A DNA stretch of 37,240 nucleotides, taken from the NCBI GenBank assembly GCA_903912465.1, contig CAIWHQ010000023.1, positions 1 to 37,240 on the forward strand. The letters run 5' to 3'. Within the stretch, counting starts at the first letter, position 1, and the number at the start of each line of letters is the position of its first letter. The translations under genes and the position numbers were made by a program. The notes below the pieces were generated by a model. The model made no database searches. It saw only the letters and a list, made by a program, of their open reading frames with translations, and was not told where the DNA came from. This document shows positions 1-8,899 of this stretch, piece by piece. Source of the DNA: an uncultured Alphaproteobacteria bacterium. Its GTDB lineage: Bacteria > Pseudomonadota > Alphaproteobacteria > Caulobacterales > Caulobacteraceae.

Positions 1-1
1 C

Positions 2-256
2 GCGATGCAGGCGGCGCCGCCCCTGCTCAGGCTGATCCTAGGTTCACCCTATGGCGTGGCGATCCGGGTTTCTCACTACGTCCACCATCAAGACCCTCGG
101 GTGAACTACAACCTGCAGTACCTCGCGGACCTGGTCCGGGGCCGGTGGCGAAGGCCCAGGGCGACTGAATGGGACCAGATGATCGCCCTTGGATTGATTG
201 AACCCCGGCACCGCCAGCGCCTGGAGGGCCGCAGCTTCCTGTTCCATCCGTTCTGA
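2..256 (+). CDS. C-terminal part of a probable fatty acid hydroxylase/sterol desaturase-like protein (5' truncated by window edge)
   Basis: Frame open to the window start. Protein ...VSHYVHHQDPRVNYNLQYLADLVRGRWRRP...LEGRSFLFHPF has a His-rich HYVHH motif and a plausible C-terminus. Family call is from memory only. Confidence 0.45.
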   Translation, partial: AMQAAPPLLRLILGSPYGVAIRVSHYVHHQDPRVNYNLQYLADLVRGRWRRPRATEWDQMIALGLIEPRHRQRLEGRSFLFHPF

Positions 257-418
257 GGTGAGCCCGGAAGGCATGACAGGGCGTGGCCTGTCCACCCCTC
301 ATCAAGGGCCGGGCTCGCCTTTGCGCATTGCGTCCGGGCCCGAATTCCGGGAACCCTGTCGTCTGGATCGAGGGCAGGATCCACTCCATCCCCGAGCCGC
401 ACCGCCGGCCGGCGCGCC

Positions 419-1597
419 CTAGAGGCGCAGGACCTGCTTGGCGATGATGTTGCGCTGGACCTCGTCGGAGCCCCCCGCAATGCTGGCCGCCCGGCCCTCG
501 AGGTAGCGCACGATTTCCGGCCGCGCCCAGGCCGGTCCGATGTCCAGCGGGTCCGCGCCCGAGGCCTCCGGGAACCAGGGCGCGGCGTAGGGCCCGGCGC
601 ACTCGACGAAGAACTCCGTCATGCGCTGGACGATGTCCGTGCCCTTGAGCTTGAGGGTCGACGACTGCGCCCCGGGAGCCCCGCCGGCGGCGACCTCGGA
701 CAGGGTCCGCAACTCGGTGATAGCCAGGGCCTGCAGCTCGATCTCGGCCCAGGCGAGGCGACCGGCAAATCCCGGGTCGTCGAGCAGGCCGGTGCCCTCC
801 GATCCTTCCTGCGCCTGCCCGGCCTCGCGGATCCGGCGCGACAGGTCAGTGGAGAGGGAGACGAAGGCCTGGCCGGTCCGCTCGTGGGTCAGGAGGCCCT
901 TGGCGACCGTCCACCCCTCCCCTTCCCGGCCCACCCGGTTCTCCAGCGGGACCCGGACGCCGTCCAGGGTGACCCGGTTGAACATGTGCCTGCCATCGAT
1001 GGAGATGATCGGGTGGACGGTCACGCCCGTCGCGCGCATGTCGAGCAGCAGGAAGGTTATCCCGGCCTGCCGTTTGGGCTCGTCCGAAGTGCGGGTGAGG
1101 CAGAACATCCAGTCCGCGCGATGGGCGCCGCTGGTCCACACCTTCTCGCCGTCCACGACATAATGATCCCCGTGGAGGACGGCCCGCGTCCGGAGCGAGG
1201 CGAGGTCGGAGCCGGCCTCCGGCTCGGAGTAGCCCTGGCACCACCGGACCCGGTCATGGACGATGTCAGGCAGGAAGCGGGCCTGCTGCTCAGGGGATCC
1301 GTAGGCAAAGAGGATGGGCGCCAGCATGCCCATGCCCATGCCCCCGACCTGGGGCGGCAGGCCGGCGGCGGTGACCTCACGCTCCCAGATGAAGTTCTGC
1401 GTGGGGGTCCATCCGGGGCCGCCGAATTGCGTAGGCCACTTGTTGGCCGCCCAGCCCCTGTCGAGGAGAGCCCTGTGCCAGCGGCGCTCATGGTCCCGGC
1501 CCCCGTCATAGCGCTCCGATGGCAGAAAGGTCGCCCGGACCAGGGCGCGGACCTCATCCCGGAAGCGGATTTCGTCGTCCGACAGGCTGAGATTCAT
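419..1597 (-). CDS. acyl-CoA dehydrogenase
   Basis: ORF 419..1660, likely start MNLSLSDDEIRFRDEVRALV. Motifs WCQGYSEPEAGSDLASLRTRA and C-terminal GGSDEVQRNIIAKQVLRL are typical of acyl-CoA dehydrogenases. Confidence 0.93.
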   Translation of the reverse strand: MNLSLSDDEIRFRDEVRALVRATFLPSERYDGGRDHERRWHRALLDRGWAANKWPTQFGGPGWTPTQNFIWEREVTAAGLPPQVGGMGMGMLAPILFAYGSPEQQARFLPDIVHDRVRWCQGYSEPEAGSDLASLRTRAVLHGDHYVVDGEKVWTSGAHRADWMFCLTRTSDEPKRQAGITFLLLDMRATGVTVHPIISIDGRHMFNRVTLDGVRVPLENRVGREGEGWTVAKGLLTHERTGQAFVSLSTDLSRRIREAGQAQEGSEGTGLLDDPGFAGRLAWAEIELQALAITELRTLSEVAAGGAPGAQSSTLKLKGTDIVQRMTEFFVECAGPYAAPWFPEASGADPLDIGPAWARPEIVRYLEGRAASIAGGSDEVQRNIIAKQVLRL

Positions 1598-1671
1598 GGA
1601 CGTGCGCTCATGGAGTATTATATCTTTCGTCAATAAAGTCCGCGTTCGGGCGGTGGTCAAGGGAGGCGGGC

Positions 1672-2553
1672 GTGGAGACTGAGGCCTTTACCTTCGAGGA
1701 GCGGGACGGCGTGCTGGCGGGGCCTGTCCGCCGGCCGGTCAACCTCTCCCGCGACGCCTCAGGGTCCATCCATGACGACGCGACGGCCCAGACCCTCGGG
1801 TTCCGGGGCGGGACCGTGGCGGGAAACATCCACTTCGAGCAGTTCCCCCCCCTGGTGCTGGCGCGGTTCGGTGATGACTGGCGGCGGCGCGGGGGGCTCT
1901 CCCTGCACTTCATCACCGCCACCACGGATGGCGAACCCGTCCAGGCCTTCGTCGGGACGGCCGAGACCCTCGCCACCGGCGTCCGCCGGGCGCCCGCCTG
2001 GATGGAGACCCCTGAAGGCGTCCGCGTCTGCGAGGGCACGGCCTGGGCCGGCGGCGAGGATCTCGACTCCGCCCTTCGGCGGCGGGTCGCCCAGCAGCGG
2101 CCCGCGACGGACCTTCGGATCCTTGGGGCCTCCCGGGTCGGGGATGCGGCTCATGACGTCGCCAGCCGCCTGGACAGCGTGACGGCCCTCAGGCGACTGG
2201 AGGGCGTGACCGAGCCCCTTCCGGAGTATCGCGACCCCGCCCTCTTCGGCGGGCTCGTGGCCGCCCCCGCCGTTGCCATCGACGCGCTGCGCGCCGTCGA
2301 GAAGCCGCTGTTCCCGACCGAAGGCGACTATGTCGGCATGTTCGGTGCGATCGAGCTGGAGTTCCTCGACGGTCCGGTCTTCCTGGATCGCGACTACCGG
2401 GCCGACGGCCGGGTTCTGGCCCTGGGCGATTCCCCCAAGACCGAGGTCGCCTGGTACGAGAGCACGCTCCGGGAGGCTTCGAGCGGTCGCCGGGTAGCCC
2501 GCCTCGTCATGATGAGCCGCCTCCTGAAGGCCTCCTCGCGACTCTGGGCCTAG
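1672..2553 (+). CDS. MaoC/hotdog-like hypothetical protein
   Basis: GTG start. Motif SIHDDATAQTLGFRGGTVAGNIHFEQF is shared with the protein at 17583..18533 and resembles hotdog-fold dehydratase/thioesterase active-site regions. Confidence 0.6.
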   Translation: METEAFTFEERDGVLAGPVRRPVNLSRDASGSIHDDATAQTLGFRGGTVAGNIHFEQFPPLVLARFGDDWRRRGGLSLHFITATTDGEPVQAFVGTAETLATGVRRAPAWMETPEGVRVCEGTAWAGGEDLDSALRRRVAQQRPATDLRILGASRVGDAAHDVASRLDSVTALRRLEGVTEPLPEYRDPALFGGLVAAPAVAIDALRAVEKPLFPTEGDYVGMFGAIELEFLDGPVFLDRDYRADGRVLALGDSPKTEVAWYESTLREASSGRRVARLVMMSRLLKASSRLWA

Positions 2554-2685
2554 TCCTTCCTCGAGGATCAACGGCTTGGGATTCGGGCGATCTGTGGCAA
2601 TATCCACGTCCTGGCCGGAGGCTCCCTTGCCCAAGACCGTCATCGCCGCGAAAGGCCGCCGGGCCATCGGGACTGTTTCAGCGCC

Positions 2686-3303
2686 ATGAGCGGATTCGCC
2701 TCCACACCTCGCAAGCGCATCCGGCTGACGCCCGAGGTGCGCCGAGAGCAGATCCTGGACGAGGCGGCGCACCTGATCCTGGCCGAGGGCCTCCACGCGG
2801 TCAGCATGGAGCGGCTGGCGCGTGAGATCGGGATCAGCAAGGGCCTAGTCTACAACTACTTTCCCACGCGCGACGCCCTGCTGACGGCGCTCCTGAGCCG
2901 GGAACAGTCGGAGTTGCGCGACCGCGGCATGGCCAGCGCCCTCCAGGCCGAGAGCTTCGCCGACCTGATCCGCCAGACCACCCGCCTCTACCTGGAACAG
3001 ACCCTCGACCGGGGTGCCCTGATCGCCGCCCTCCTCTCCGACCCCTCCGTCGCCCTCCTTATGGAGGCGGACAACCGCGCAGACCGGGATCGGACCGTCC
3101 GGTACTTCGTCCGCGCTGCGAGACGGGAGTATGGCCTACCTCTGCCGGTGGCGATCACCGGTATAGAAATGGTCTCCGCGGTCACCGACCGGGCCGGGCG
3201 CCTGGTGGGCGATGGCCAGCTCGACGTCGAGAGTGCGACCGAGATGTGCGTCGCCCTCATCACCGGCGGCCTGGCGGCCCTGCGGCGGAACCTGGGGTCC
3301 TGA
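2686..3303 (+). CDS. TetR/AcrR family transcriptional regulator
   Basis: N-terminal HTH: RREQILDEAAHLILAEGLHAVSMERLAREIGISKGLVYNYFPTRDALLTALL. Confidence 0.92.
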   Translation: MSGFASTPRKRIRLTPEVRREQILDEAAHLILAEGLHAVSMERLAREIGISKGLVYNYFPTRDALLTALLSREQSELRDRGMASALQAESFADLIRQTTRLYLEQTLDRGALIAALLSDPSVALLMEADNRADRDRTVRYFVRAARREYGLPLPVAITGIEMVSAVTDRAGRLVGDGQLDVESATEMCVALITGGLAALRRNLGS

Positions 3304-3306
3304 TCC

Positions 3307-4782
3307 TCAGGCACCGGGACCCGGCCCTGCCCCGGACGTCCGGGCGCGAAGAGAGGCGGCGATGGCCGCATGCCGGGCCCGGGTGATCCCGTAAGAGGCG
3401 AAGATGACCATCGAGGCCACGGCGATCACCGCAGGGATCGGTCCCCAGACCATGACAAGGCGCGCCTGGACCTCGTTCGGAAGCACCGCGCCCGCAGCCT
3501 GGCCGATATCCCTTGGGAAGCGGATCAGATCCAGGGCGACGCCGGCAAGAAGCACCCCGATGCCCACGGCGGCCTTGTTGGCGAAGCCGAGGCCTGCGAA
3601 GTAGATGCCCTCCCGACGTCGCGCGAAGAGGTGTTCGTGCTCGTCGGCGGCGTCCGCCATCATCGAGGGATAGGCGACGCTCACAAGTCCGATTCCTATG
3701 CCGGCGACGAAGGAGTTGAGCTGCATGGGCGCCAGGGCGGCCTGCCCGACGGGCGCGTAGAGGCCCGCCAGCCAGGTGCCCTGCATCACCAGCCAGTTGG
3801 CGATCAGCAGGGAAAGACCGACCAGGACCACGGTCTTCTTCTCCAGCCGGGCCTGGACCCGCGGGGCGGTCCCCACCCCGAGAAGCAGGCCGACGACGAA
3901 GGCGTAGGTGATGAACTGCAGGGACTCGCTCTTCAGCAGCCAGACGAAGAGAAACGAATGGCTGTTCAGCGTCGCGTTCAGGCCCTGGGCCAGGTAGGTG
4001 ACCAGCGCCGAGACGAAGAGCAGCCGGAACGACCGGTTGGCGAAGATCTCCCGCACCTCGGAGGGAAGCCGCCGCCACATGGGCAGGGGCGCCAGGTCAG
4101 GCTGCGGCAGGGCCGCAGCGTACCTGAGAAGGCCCAGGCAGCAGGCCGTCATGCAGGCGAACAGGATGGCGCCGGCCGCCCACCCGAAACCGGGATAACC
4201 CTCGGCGCGCTGCAGTCCCCCGTTCGCAAAGAAGGCGCTGTAGCCCACTGCGGTGATCGCCAGGCCGGCCAGGACCCCGGCGGCGGACCGGTAGACAACG
4301 ACGCTCGTCCTCTCCGCATAGTCCGTCGCCAGTTCCGCCCCGAGGGCCACGTACGGCACATGGAACAGGGAGATGGCGGCGCGCCCCGCCACCGAGAAGA
4401 TGACGAGCCAGGCGAACAGGAGTGGCTGGGACAGGTCCGCGGGCGGCGAGAACAGCAGGCCGACGCTGACCACCGTCGGCAGGATCGCCGCCATCATCAG
4501 CGGAAGGCGGCGACCCAGCCTCGACTTGAGGTTGTCCGACCAGGACCCGATGAAGGGATCCACCACCGCATCAAAGGCCAGCCCGATCGCCAGGGCCGCC
4601 CCCACCAGGGCGCCTGAAAGGCCCAGGACGACGGAGTAGTAGAAAAAGACGAACCCGACGGCCGTGTCGAAGCCGCCGGACTGCGCCGCCTGGCCCAGGC
4701 TGTAGAAGACTTTCTGTCCGATCGTCGGTGACATCGATCCGGCCGCTGCGGCGTCCCTGGCGGGAACATCGGATGAATCCAT
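3307..4782 (-). CDS. MFS transporter, GPH/MFS_2-like symporter
   Basis: Polytopic membrane protein; AFDAVVDPFIGSWSDNLKSRLGRRLPLMM is typical of the GPH (sugar:cation symporter-like) family. Confidence 0.88.
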   Translation of the reverse strand: MDSSDVPARDAAAAGSMSPTIGQKVFYSLGQAAQSGGFDTAVGFVFFYYSVVLGLSGALVGAALAIGLAFDAVVDPFIGSWSDNLKSRLGRRLPLMMAAILPTVVSVGLLFSPPADLSQPLLFAWLVIFSVAGRAAISLFHVPYVALGAELATDYAERTSVVVYRSAAGVLAGLAITAVGYSAFFANGGLQRAEGYPGFGWAAGAILFACMTACCLGLLRYAAALPQPDLAPLPMWRRLPSEVREIFANRSFRLLFVSALVTYLAQGLNATLNSHSFLFVWLLKSESLQFITYAFVVGLLLGVGTAPRVQARLEKKTVVLVGLSLLIANWLVMQGTWLAGLYAPVGQAALAPMQLNSFVAGIGIGLVSVAYPSMMADAADEHEHLFARRREGIYFAGLGFANKAAVGIGVLLAGVALDLIRFPRDIGQAAGAVLPNEVQARLVMVWGPIPAVIAVASMVIFASYGITRARHAAIAASLRARTSGAGPGPGA

Positions 4783-4921
4783 GGCGCATGCCCCTACCTA
4801 TTGACGGAGTCTTCAATTGTGCTTGACGGTCCCCCGCGCCTCCATCTAGCTATTGACGTTCATTACAATCAACATGCTGGCGGACAAGGGAGAGCCTCCC
4901 GACGCCGGAGGGGAGTGCGAG

Positions 4922-7264
4922 ATGCGAAGCTACCGGTCCGCCGCCGTCGCTGCGGTGTCAACGATCGCCCTGATGGCCGGCGCGCCCGCCGCAGCCGATT
5001 CCACCAACCAGATCGAAGAGCTGGTTGTCACTGCCCAGAAGCGGGAACAGAATCTTCAGGACGTACCGATCGCCGTGAGCGCATTCTCCGAAGCCGCCCT
5101 GGACCGGGTGCAGATCGAGGACGCCACGGACATCCAGCTTTCGATCCCCAACGCCGTCCTCACCGGCAATGACCGCTTTACGCTACGCGGGGTGGGTAAC
5201 AACGCCCTGGCCGGCGTCGACCCCGGTGTGCCGACCTTCTTCAACGGCGCGGCCGTCGGCTACCCGCCGCAGAACGAGTATTTCGACGTCGCCCGCATCG
5301 AGGTCCTGAGGGGCCCGCAGGGCACCCTCTATGGCCGCAACACCACGGGTGGGGCGATCAACATCATCTCTCGGAAGCCAGGGTCCGAGTTCGGCGGCGA
5401 GGTCAGCCTCCAGGCCGGCAACTACGAGAACATCCGCGTCGGCGGGGCGGTCGACCTGCCGCTCGGCCAGGTCGCAGCCATTCGTCTGGCGGGCTACTCC
5501 CTCGACCGCAGCGGCTATACCCGCAACGAGGCGACTGGCAACGACGTCGACGGCCGGAACCAGTGGGGCGTCCGGGGCTCCCTGGTTCTGGACCTTGGCG
5601 ACCGGACGGATGCGACCCTGGTGCTCAGCCGCTTCGAGGAAGACAGCTCACGCGCGCGGGAAGGCAAGCGCCTGTGCAAGGCCCATCCGGTCCTGGGCTG
5701 CGACCCGACGGTCCTGGGCTTTGACTCTCCTGACGCGAACACCACGATCCTGCAGACCCTGTCGCGCATCTTCACGCCCTTCCCAGCGGGCGGGAACATC
5801 TATGCTGGTGCCCCCAATCCCACGGACCTTCGCCGGATCGCCGCCGACACGGACCCGACCTACACGGCCGAGCAGACCGCCGCCTCGCTCGAGTTCAACC
5901 ACGACTTCGGCCAACTCACCCTGTCGGCCGTCCTGGGCTACTCGGAGTTCTCGACCGAGCAGAATACCGACTGGGACAACGCCGACCTGCCGTTCCGCTT
6001 CACCCAGCCGATCACCTACTTCAAGGATCGCGAGACCCAGGTCACGACCAACCGTCTTCTGACCACCGACAGCTTCACCTCGCGCGGCGACACCAAGACG
6101 GGCGAACTCCGCCTGGCCTCGCAGTTCGAGGGGCCCCTCAACTTCCTCATGGGCTATTTCGGTGCCCAGGGAACCAGCTCCGGCGGCTTCGAGACCTGGC
6201 ACCCGGCGATTGAGTCCTACCAGAAGGCCCTGGGCCGGCCGGCGGAGACCTGGCGGGTGTCGTCCCTCACCCGCAATGGCAAGAACCAGACCTGGGCGCT
6301 TTTCGGCGAAGGCTACTATGAGGTGACGCCGGACATCCGCCTGACGGTGGGCCTCCGGTATACCGAGGAGGAACGCTCAGGCGAGAGCCGCTCCATAGTG
6401 CTGTCCGGGCTGAACCCCTGGGCCTACGCGAAATTCCAGGGCCAGAAGACCACCTACAAGGTCGCGGCGGACTGGTCGCCGGACCTCTCCTTCACGGACA
6501 AGACGCTGGTCTACGGCTCCGTCTCGACCGGCTACAAGGGCGGCGGGCAGAACGCAAACGCCACGGCCCCGACCTTCGGTCCCGAGACCGTGACGGCCTA
6601 TGAGGTGGGAACCAAGAACCTGCTCGCCGACGGTGCCCTGCAGGCCAACCTGACGGCCTTCTTCTACGACTATACGGGGCTGCAGCTGGGCCAGCGGATC
6701 AATGGCGGTGTCGTCACCCGGAACGCCGACGCCGACATCTACGGGATCGAGGGTGAGTTCATCTATTCCCTGGGAGAGAACTGGCTGTTCGACGCCAATC
6801 TCTCGCACCTGCATACCCGGATCGGGACCTTCCTCAGCGAGGACGCCGCCAACCCCGCGCAGAGCCTGACGGCCACCACGCCCACGGTGCGGATCAATCT
6901 CGAGGGCAACGAACTGCCGCACTCGCCGGGCTTCAAGGCCAAGGCGGGGGCCCAGTACCAGGCGGCGCTCGGGACCGGCGACTGGATGGCGACCTTCCGG
7001 GTCGACGCCACCTGGCAGGACGCCTACTACGCCCGGGAGTACAACACCCCCACCGACCGCATCGACGCCTGGGGCGTGATTGACCTGCAGTTCCGCCTCG
7101 AGAACGACCGCATGGGCCTCGGCGCGCGGCTGTTCGTGAAGAACCTCACCGACGATGACAACATCACCAACATCATCATCGAGGACGCCCTGATCGGCCG
7201 CTACCGCAACGTGCGCCTGCTGGAGCCCCGGACCTACGGCGTCATCCTGCAGAAGCGGTTCTAG
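4922..7264 (+). CDS. TonB-dependent receptor
   Basis: Signal peptide MRSYRSAAVAAVSTIALMAGAPAAA, TonB-box-like IEELVVTAQKREQNLQDVPIAVSAFS, plug motif LRGPQGTLYGRNTTGGAINIISRKP, C-terminal aromatic residue (QKRF). Confidence 0.96.
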   Translation: MRSYRSAAVAAVSTIALMAGAPAAADSTNQIEELVVTAQKREQNLQDVPIAVSAFSEAALDRVQIEDATDIQLSIPNAVLTGNDRFTLRGVGNNALAGVDPGVPTFFNGAAVGYPPQNEYFDVARIEVLRGPQGTLYGRNTTGGAINIISRKPGSEFGGEVSLQAGNYENIRVGGAVDLPLGQVAAIRLAGYSLDRSGYTRNEATGNDVDGRNQWGVRGSLVLDLGDRTDATLVLSRFEEDSSRAREGKRLCKAHPVLGCDPTVLGFDSPDANTTILQTLSRIFTPFPAGGNIYAGAPNPTDLRRIAADTDPTYTAEQTAASLEFNHDFGQLTLSAVLGYSEFSTEQNTDWDNADLPFRFTQPITYFKDRETQVTTNRLLTTDSFTSRGDTKTGELRLASQFEGPLNFLMGYFGAQGTSSGGFETWHPAIESYQKALGRPAETWRVSSLTRNGKNQTWALFGEGYYEVTPDIRLTVGLRYTEEERSGESRSIVLSGLNPWAYAKFQGQKTTYKVAADWSPDLSFTDKTLVYGSVSTGYKGGGQNANATAPTFGPETVTAYEVGTKNLLADGALQANLTAFFYDYTGLQLGQRINGGVVTRNADADIYGIEGEFIYSLGENWLFDANLSHLHTRIGTFLSEDAANPAQSLTATTPTVRINLEGNELPHSPGFKAKAGAQYQAALGTGDWMATFRVDATWQDAYYAREYNTPTDRIDAWGVIDLQFRLENDRMGLGARLFVKNLTDDDNITNIIIEDALIGRYRNVRLLEPRTYGVILQKRF

Positions 7265-7306
7265 GCGGACGCTGAAACGTCCCGGTGGGCGCCCGTGGAG
7301 CCGTCC

Positions 7307-7617
7307 TCAGGTGCTGGGCTTCCCCGCACCTGCCGGTCCCGCAGGAGCCCAAGAGTCCCTCTCGACCACGAGTCGGTAGCCGTCGGCGTCGACCAAGGTG
7401 CGACCGCGCTGGTCCCAGTAGGGATTGAAGGACGGCGTCACCCGGAACCCCGCCGACAGGAGGGCCGCGCATCTGCGCGCCCAAACCTCCCGATCCGGGA
7501 CGTAGACCACCAGGAGGTCCTCCGGCGTCGGCGTCGGCTGCACGGGATGATGGCGGTGGACCGTGAACCCGAAGGGGTGGCCTGCGCCGGGCGGGCGATC
7601 CTGAGGTGGGTGGGCAT
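7307..7617 (-). pseudogene. VOC (glyoxalase/bleomycin-resistance) family remnant with internal deletion/frameshift
   Basis: N-terminal MPTHLRIARPAQ starts at the ATG at 7617..7615 in one minus frame. The C-terminal half GHPFGFTVHRHHPVQPTPTPEDLLVVYVPD...NPYWDQRGRTLVDADGYRLVVERDSWAPAG continues in another minus frame. Both are typical VOC segments, but the intervening residues are absent. Confidence 0.65.
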
Positions 7618-7774
7618 GGCGGGAGAAGGGCTGCAGGGGCGGGGCGGGCGCGAGTTTCTACGCCCGTCACACCTTAGCCCCGGGAAGGGGGCCGGCCCGG
7701 GTCCTGGCGCGGCGTCTTCCGGGCCCATCGAAGGGCGTTCCCGACATTACGCATTGCATCCGGCGACGACTTCC

Positions 7775-8791
7775 ATGAACCCTGACCCCCGGATCGAGAT
7801 CGGAGGGCGCGACATGCGGACGGCGAATCTGAACGGCCTTGGGGAGGTCAGCCGCCTGAGCCTGGGTGGCGGGATTGGCCAGATCTGGGGGGAGACCCCG
7901 CGGGAGGAAGCCCTGGCCACCCTTCACGCCGCCGTCGAGGCCGGGATCACCCTTATCGACTGCGCGCCCATGTACAACAACGCCGAACGGTTCATCGGCG
8001 AGGCCTTCGGGGGCCGCCCGCCGCCGGGGGTGAAGTTCACCACCAAGCACCAGCTCGGATCGCCCGGGCCCGGCGCGGCGGCGGCGGCCCTGGAGGCCTC
8101 GGTGGACGCCAGCCTCGCCGCCATGCGCCTTGAGCGCATCGACCTCTTCTTCCTGCATTCCAACCTGCACCGGGACGGGTACGCCTACGCCTTTGGCGAG
8201 AGCGCCAAGGCCCAGTTCTCGACCGCCCTGTCGATCTACGTCGAGGAGGTCATCCCCGCCATGGAGGCGCTGAAGGCCAAGGGCAAGATCGGGCAGTGGG
8301 GGGTCACCGGGATCGGCGTTCCCGACGCCGTGCTGGACGCCGTCGCCCATCCGGTCCGCCCCTCGGTGGTGCAGGTGATCGCCAACCTCCTGGATAGTCC
8401 CGGCGCGCTGAAACGCTATGCCGAGCCCGCCCGCCCGCGGGAGATCGCCCGGACCGCCAAGGCGGCGGGCCTGGGCGTCATGGGCATCCGGGCGGCGCAG
8501 GCCGGTGCCCTGACGGCAGCGGTTGACCGGGAGCTTTCGCCCAACAGCCCCGACCGGCGCGACTATGAGCGGGCCGCCCCCTTCCGGGCCCTGTGCGCCC
8601 GCTGGGGCGTGGACCCCGCCTACGCGGCCCATCGCTACGCCCTCTCCCTGCCCGACTTCGACCTGGTGGTCCTGGGGGTCAAGAACCGTTCGGAACTGTC
8701 CCTCTGCCTGAAGGCGGAGGCCGATGGGCCCTATTCCAACGCGGAGATGGCGGAGATCGACGACCTGGGCCTTCGGCCGACGGGGGCGTGA
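7775..8791 (+). CDS. aldo/keto reductase
   Basis: Start MNPDPRIEIGGRDMRTANLNGLGEVSRLSLGGG inside ORF 7295..8791. ITLIDCAPMYNNAERFIGEAF and the IDLFFLHSNLHRD barrel pattern are typical of AKRs. Confidence 0.88.
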   Translation: MNPDPRIEIGGRDMRTANLNGLGEVSRLSLGGGIGQIWGETPREEALATLHAAVEAGITLIDCAPMYNNAERFIGEAFGGRPPPGVKFTTKHQLGSPGPGAAAAALEASVDASLAAMRLERIDLFFLHSNLHRDGYAYAFGESAKAQFSTALSIYVEEVIPAMEALKAKGKIGQWGVTGIGVPDAVLDAVAHPVRPSVVQVIANLLDSPGALKRYAEPARPREIARTAKAAGLGVMGIRAAQAGALTAAVDRELSPNSPDRRDYERAAPFRALCARWGVDPAYAAHRYALSLPDFDLVVLGVKNRSELSLCLKAEADGPYSNAEMAEIDDLGLRPTGA

Positions 8792-8815
8792 GGCCCGGTC
8801 GAGAGGGGAAGCCGT

Positions 8816-8844
8816 GCAGGACGGGTGGCGGTGCGGGCAGTCGG
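8816..8844 (+). repeat. 29-bp direct repeat, copy A, left of helicase gene
   Basis: gcaggacgggtggcggtgcgggcagtcgg; 26/29 identical to 13860..13888 by manual alignment. Confidence 0.8.
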
Positions 8845-8899
8845 TGGCGAAGGGGTCTCGGGTTTGATCCGTCGGACTAGGTATGGAGCACGAGCCTTA

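Noticed and set aside
1914-1923. caccgccacc (reverse-complement of the repeat core) inside a CDS
   Set aside because: Only about 10 nt matching within a coding region; expected by chance in high-GC sequence.
1759-2796. 345-aa minus-strand ORF opposite the hotdog-like gene
   Set aside because: Composition-driven antisense ORF; the sense frame has the conserved motif shared with its paralogue.
3370-4617. 415-aa plus-strand ORF opposite the MFS transporter
   Set aside because: Low-complexity Gly/Arg/Asp/His-rich translation with no recognisable motifs; a typical shadow ORF in high-GC DNA.
7667-8632. 321-aa minus-strand ORF opposite the aldo/keto reductase
   Set aside because: Gly/Arg-rich shadow ORF; the sense frame is a convincing AKR.
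8816-8885. Possible degraded second tRNA at the left repeat
   Set aside because: Only the CACC-G-CCA-like end is recognisable; no proper T-arm or anticodon stem could be built.
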